NCBI RefSeq assembly: GCF_013318015.2
Contig: NZ_CP115842.1
Span: 1,054,001 to 1,118,000 of the forward strand
Direction: 5' to 3'
Length of the DNA: 64,000 bases
From: Agrobacterium tumefaciens
Lineage (GTDB): Bacteria; Pseudomonadota; Alphaproteobacteria; Rhizobiales; Rhizobiaceae
Numbering within the stretch: position 1 is the first letter of the stretch; the number at the start of each line of letters is the position of its first letter. Positions 61,470-64,000 of the stretch are shown here, in pieces. A program made the translations under genes and the position numbers. The notes beneath the pieces were generated by a model. It did not search any database, was not told the DNA's origin, and saw nothing but the letters and a program-made list of their open reading frames with translations.

Positions 61470-64000
61470 CGATGATCCCCCTGATCTCGGCGCGGCAGGA
61501 GCCGCAATTGGTTCCGGCATTCAACGCAGCACCTATGGCTTCGACGCTGTGGCAGCCATTGCGGATGGCGGCCGTGATCTGGTTGACCCCGACATTGAAG
61601 CAGGAGCAGACCGTCGCCCCCGGATCGGCGCGGCCGGCGCCGGGACGCCCGGCGACCAGGGCAAAACGCATGCGCAAATCCTCATGGCGTTCGTTCAGCT
61701 GTGAAATCGCCCAGTTGCGGGCAACGGCCACCGGCTCTCTGGCGACGAACAGCGCTGCCAGCAAGGTACCACCGTCGAAGAAAGCAAGCCGCAGATCGCC
61801 CGTCTGCCGGTCACTGTAACCCAGAGGCTCAACCCTGATATCGACTCCGAAAACCCGTCGCGCCCAGAGCGTCCAGTCCTGCGGCTGTTCCTCGAAGGCA
61901 AGCTCCATGCGGTAGCCGCCATCCGCCTTCGCAACTGCCCAATAGGCGCAGCCCGGCGCATCAGGCCGGGTGCGGGAGATCGCAAATCCATAGGCTTTCG
62001 CCACAAAACGTCGTGCACTCACGCCGACATTCTTCGAAGCGGGCTGGCCGGAATGCGGGTCCGTGACCGCTGGCACGAGCATATCGATGCGGGCCTGCGA
62101 GGCGAACTGGTCGTTCCAGTGCATCGGCGCAAACACAGCTCCCCGTGCCTGCCTCTCGCTGACCAGAGCCCGCAGCAGGACCTTGCCGTGCGGGCTTTCA
62201 ATCTCCACCAGATCGGCGCTGTCGATGCCCAGCAACTGTGCATCGCGCGGGTGAAGTTCGGCAAAGGGTTCGGCGATATGGGCGGTAAGCCGCGCGCTTT
62301 TGCCGGTGCGGGTCATGGTGTGCCATTGGTCGCGGATACGGCCAGTATTCAGCGTCAGCGGGTAGTCCGCCGATGTCCTGCCGGTCTCCGGCAGTGCCGT
62401 GGCGATGAAGCGGGCCTTGCCATCCGCATGGAAAAAGCGGCCATCCGCGAAAAAGCGGGTATTGGCGGCTTCACCGCGTCCGGCTTTTGGCCATTGAAAC
62501 GGTTTCATCGTACCGTAGGAATCACGGTCGATCCCGCCGATATCGAAATCGCGGCCTCCGGCGTTCTCGAAGCCGGAGAGAGCGGCATGCTCGGCGAAAA
62601 CCTCAGAAGGTTGCCGGAAGCCGAAGGCGGCGTCAAAACCCATGCGCCGTCCAACTTCGGCGAATTGCCACCAGTCGGCCTTTGCTTCGCCGGGCGCGTC
62701 AAGAAAACCGCGCTGGCGGGAAATACGTCGTTCGGAATTGGTGACCGTGCCGTCTTTTTCACCCCAGCCGAGCGATGGCAACAGCACATGGGCGTGGCGG
62801 GCGGTATCGGTATTGGCGATGAGATCGGACACCACGACAAAGGGACAGGCCTTGATCGCCGCCTCGACGGCACCGGCATCCGGCATGGAAACGACGGGGT
62901 TGGTGGCCATGATCCACAGCGCCTTGATGCGGCCATCGGCAACCGCCCGGAACATATCCACGGCCTTGAGGCCAGGCTTCTGCGCAATCGCCGGCGAGGC
63001 CCAGAAGCGCTGCACGCGGTCGCGGTCTTCAGCGCTCTCGATGGCCATATGGGCCGCCAGCATATTGGCAAGCCCGCCCACCTCGCGTCCGCCCATGGCG
63101 TTGGGCTGACCGGTCAGCGAAAACGGCCCCATGCCCGGCCGGCCGATGCGGCCTGTGGCGAGGTGGCAATTGATGATGGCGTTGACCTTGTCGGTGCCGC
63201 TTTGCGACTGGTTGACGCCCTGACTGTAGCAGGTGACGGTTTTTTGCGTGCGTTCGAACAATTCGTAAAAGGAAATCAGTTCCGCGATTGTCAGACCGGT
63301 CTTGTCGGCAATCTCCGGCAGGCTGTGCCCGGTCGCTGCCTGCATCGCGGCATCGAGGCCGACAGTGTGGTTTCCAACATAAGCATTATCGAACGCGGAA
63401 CTGCCGGAAAGATGGGCCAGAAGACCAGTAAACAGCGCCACATCTCCATCCGGGCGGATGGCGAGGTGCATATCGGCAATATCTGCGCTCATCGTCCGGC
63501 GCGGATCGATGACCACCACCTTCATGTCCGGCCGCGCCGCCTTTGCGGCAGCAAGCCGTTGATAGAGGACGGGATGACACCAGGCGAGATTGGATCCGGT
63601 GAGGATTACCAGATCGGCAAGCTCCATATCCTCATAGGTGCCGGGCACCGTATCGGCCCCGAAGGCGCGGCGATGGCCGGCGACCGAAGACGACATGCAA
63701 AGCCGTGAATTCGTATCGATATTGGCCGATCCGATGAAACCCTTCATCAGCTTGTTGGCGAGGTAATAATCCTCCGTCAGCAATTGGCCGGAAACGTAAA
63801 AGGCAACCGAATCCGGGCCGTGCTCGGAGATGGCCTCGGAGAATCTTGAAGCAACGAGTTGAAGCGCTTCGTCCCATGCCACCCGCTTTCCGTGGATTTC
63901 GGGATGGAGCAGCCGTCCGTCGAGGTCGATGGTTTCGGCCAGAGCCGAACCCTTGGAACACAGCCGGCCGAAATTGGCGGGGTGGTCCGGATCGCCTTTG
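61441..64000 (-). CDS. nasA: Assimilatory nitrate reductase catalytic subunit, N-terminus beyond the window
   Basis: At least 853 residues of a molybdopterin oxidoreductase. The visible part begins inside the N-terminal iron-sulfur domain (GDPDHPANFGRLCSKGSALAE, with the last Cys ligand) and continues through the Mo-bisMGD domains (ITCYSQGVNQSQSGTDKVN, TGRIGRPGMGPFSLTGQPNAMGGREVGG, LPSLGWGEKDGTVTNSERR). A C-terminal BFD-like [2Fe-2S] domain has C-S-C and C-G-S-C ligands (TVCSCFNVG, GTNCGSCRAEI). It reduces nitrate to nitrite in the cytoplasm. The frame is open to the right edge, so the true start is missing. It overlaps cysG, as expected of a nitrate-assimilation operon. Confidence 0.95.
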   Translation of the reverse strand, partial: KGDPDHPANFGRLCSKGSALAETIDLDGRLLHPEIHGKRVAWDEALQLVASRFSEAISEHGPDSVAFYVSGQLLTEDYYLANKLMKGFIGSANIDTNSRLCMSSSVAGHRRAFGADTVPGTYEDMELADLVILTGSNLAWCHPVLYQRLAAAKAARPDMKVVVIDPRRTMSADIADMHLAIRPDGDVALFTGLLAHLSGSSAFDNAYVGNHTVGLDAAMQAATGHSLPEIADKTGLTIAELISFYELFERTQKTVTCYSQGVNQSQSGTDKVNAIINCHLATGRIGRPGMGPFSLTGQPNAMGGREVGGLANMLAAHMAIESAEDRDRVQRFWASPAIAQKPGLKAVDMFRAVADGRIKALWIMATNPVVSMPDAGAVEAAIKACPFVVVSDLIANTDTARHAHVLLPSLGWGEKDGTVTNSERRISRQRGFLDAPGEAKADWWQFAEVGRRMGFDAAFGFRQPSEVFAEHAALSGFENAGGRDFDIGGIDRDSYGTMKPFQWPKAGRGEAANTRFFADGRFFHADGKARFIATALPETGRTSADYPLTLNTGRIRDQWHTMTRTGKSARLTAHIAEPFAELHPRDAQLLGIDSADLVEIESPHGKVLLRALVSERQARGAVFAPMHWNDQFASQARIDMLVPAVTDPHSGQPASKNVGVSARRFVAKAYGFAISRTRPDAPGCAYWAVAKADGGYRMELAFEEQPQDWTLWARRVFGVDIRVEPLGYSDRQTGDLRLAFFDGGTLLAALFVAREPVAVARNWAISQLNERHEDLRMRFALVAGRPGAGRADPGATVCSCFNVGVNQITAAIRNGCHSVEAIGAALNAGTNCGSCRAEIRGIIDGCLKTAAE

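Overview
The window reads as chromosome of a Rhizobiaceae bacterium close to Agrobacterium tumefaciens. The evidence is the high-GC coding sequence, a glycerol ABC operon of the rhizobial glpSTPQUV type, a CpdR receiver next to an N-formylglutamate amidohydrolase and a HisN-like phosphatase, a small heat-shock gene with a ROSE-type leader, and an assimilatory nitrate reductase gene followed by cysG. From memory of synteny, the right third (cpdR, hspL, glycerol operon, cysG, nasA) resembles the A. tumefaciens C58 linear chromosome; this is inference.

Left part (1-15.6 kb). After a small unknown gene and tRNA-Ser(CGA) comes a catabolic island. A leftward operon (solute-binding protein, two permeases, fused double ATPase, DapA-family lyase) faces a rightward operon (BNR/Asp-box propeller enzyme, PdxA-family dehydrogenase, iron-type alcohol dehydrogenase). 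A leftward DUF1537 sugar-acid kinase and a GntR/FCD regulator follow. The set suggests uptake of an unidentified conjugate, its cleavage, and channelling of a four-carbon acid to dihydroxyacetone phosphate. Next are an ATP-grasp/NodB-type deacetylase pair and a YciA-like thioesterase.

Middle (15.7-43.3 kb). An SbmA/YddA-like ABC protein with an eroded ATPase domain is followed by a three-gene transglutaminase-DUF2126 / circularly permuted ATP-grasp-alpha-E / transglutaminase operon. Then come a TadG-like vWA protein, an ABC-F ATPase, an FMN L-lactate dehydrogenase, a MarR-GNAT fusion with a 27-bp palindrome at its start, and a chemoreceptor. A second sugar or polyol island follows: ribose-type ABC transporter, SorC regulator, aldo-keto reductase, GlpD paralogue, DhnA-type aldolase and FGGY kinase. 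Repeated operator-like boxes lie in front of it, and tRNA-Val(GAC) lies beside it.

Right part (43.3-64 kb). This holds cpdR, an N-formylglutamate amidohydrolase, a predicted small RNA with anti-Shine-Dalgarno motifs, a HisN-like phosphatase, an alpha/beta hydrolase, and an hsp20 gene behind a sigma32-like promoter and a ROSE-like RNA thermometer. After a bile-acid-symporter-family transporter and a divergent LysR regulator comes the complete glycerol system glpR-D-S-T-P-Q-U-V-K, all leftward. The window ends with cysG and a nasA that runs off the right edge.

Start codons were moved from the longest open frame wherever a ribosome-binding site, signal peptide or neighbour overlap supported a shorter protein. 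Functions rest on motifs read by eye; no database search was possible.
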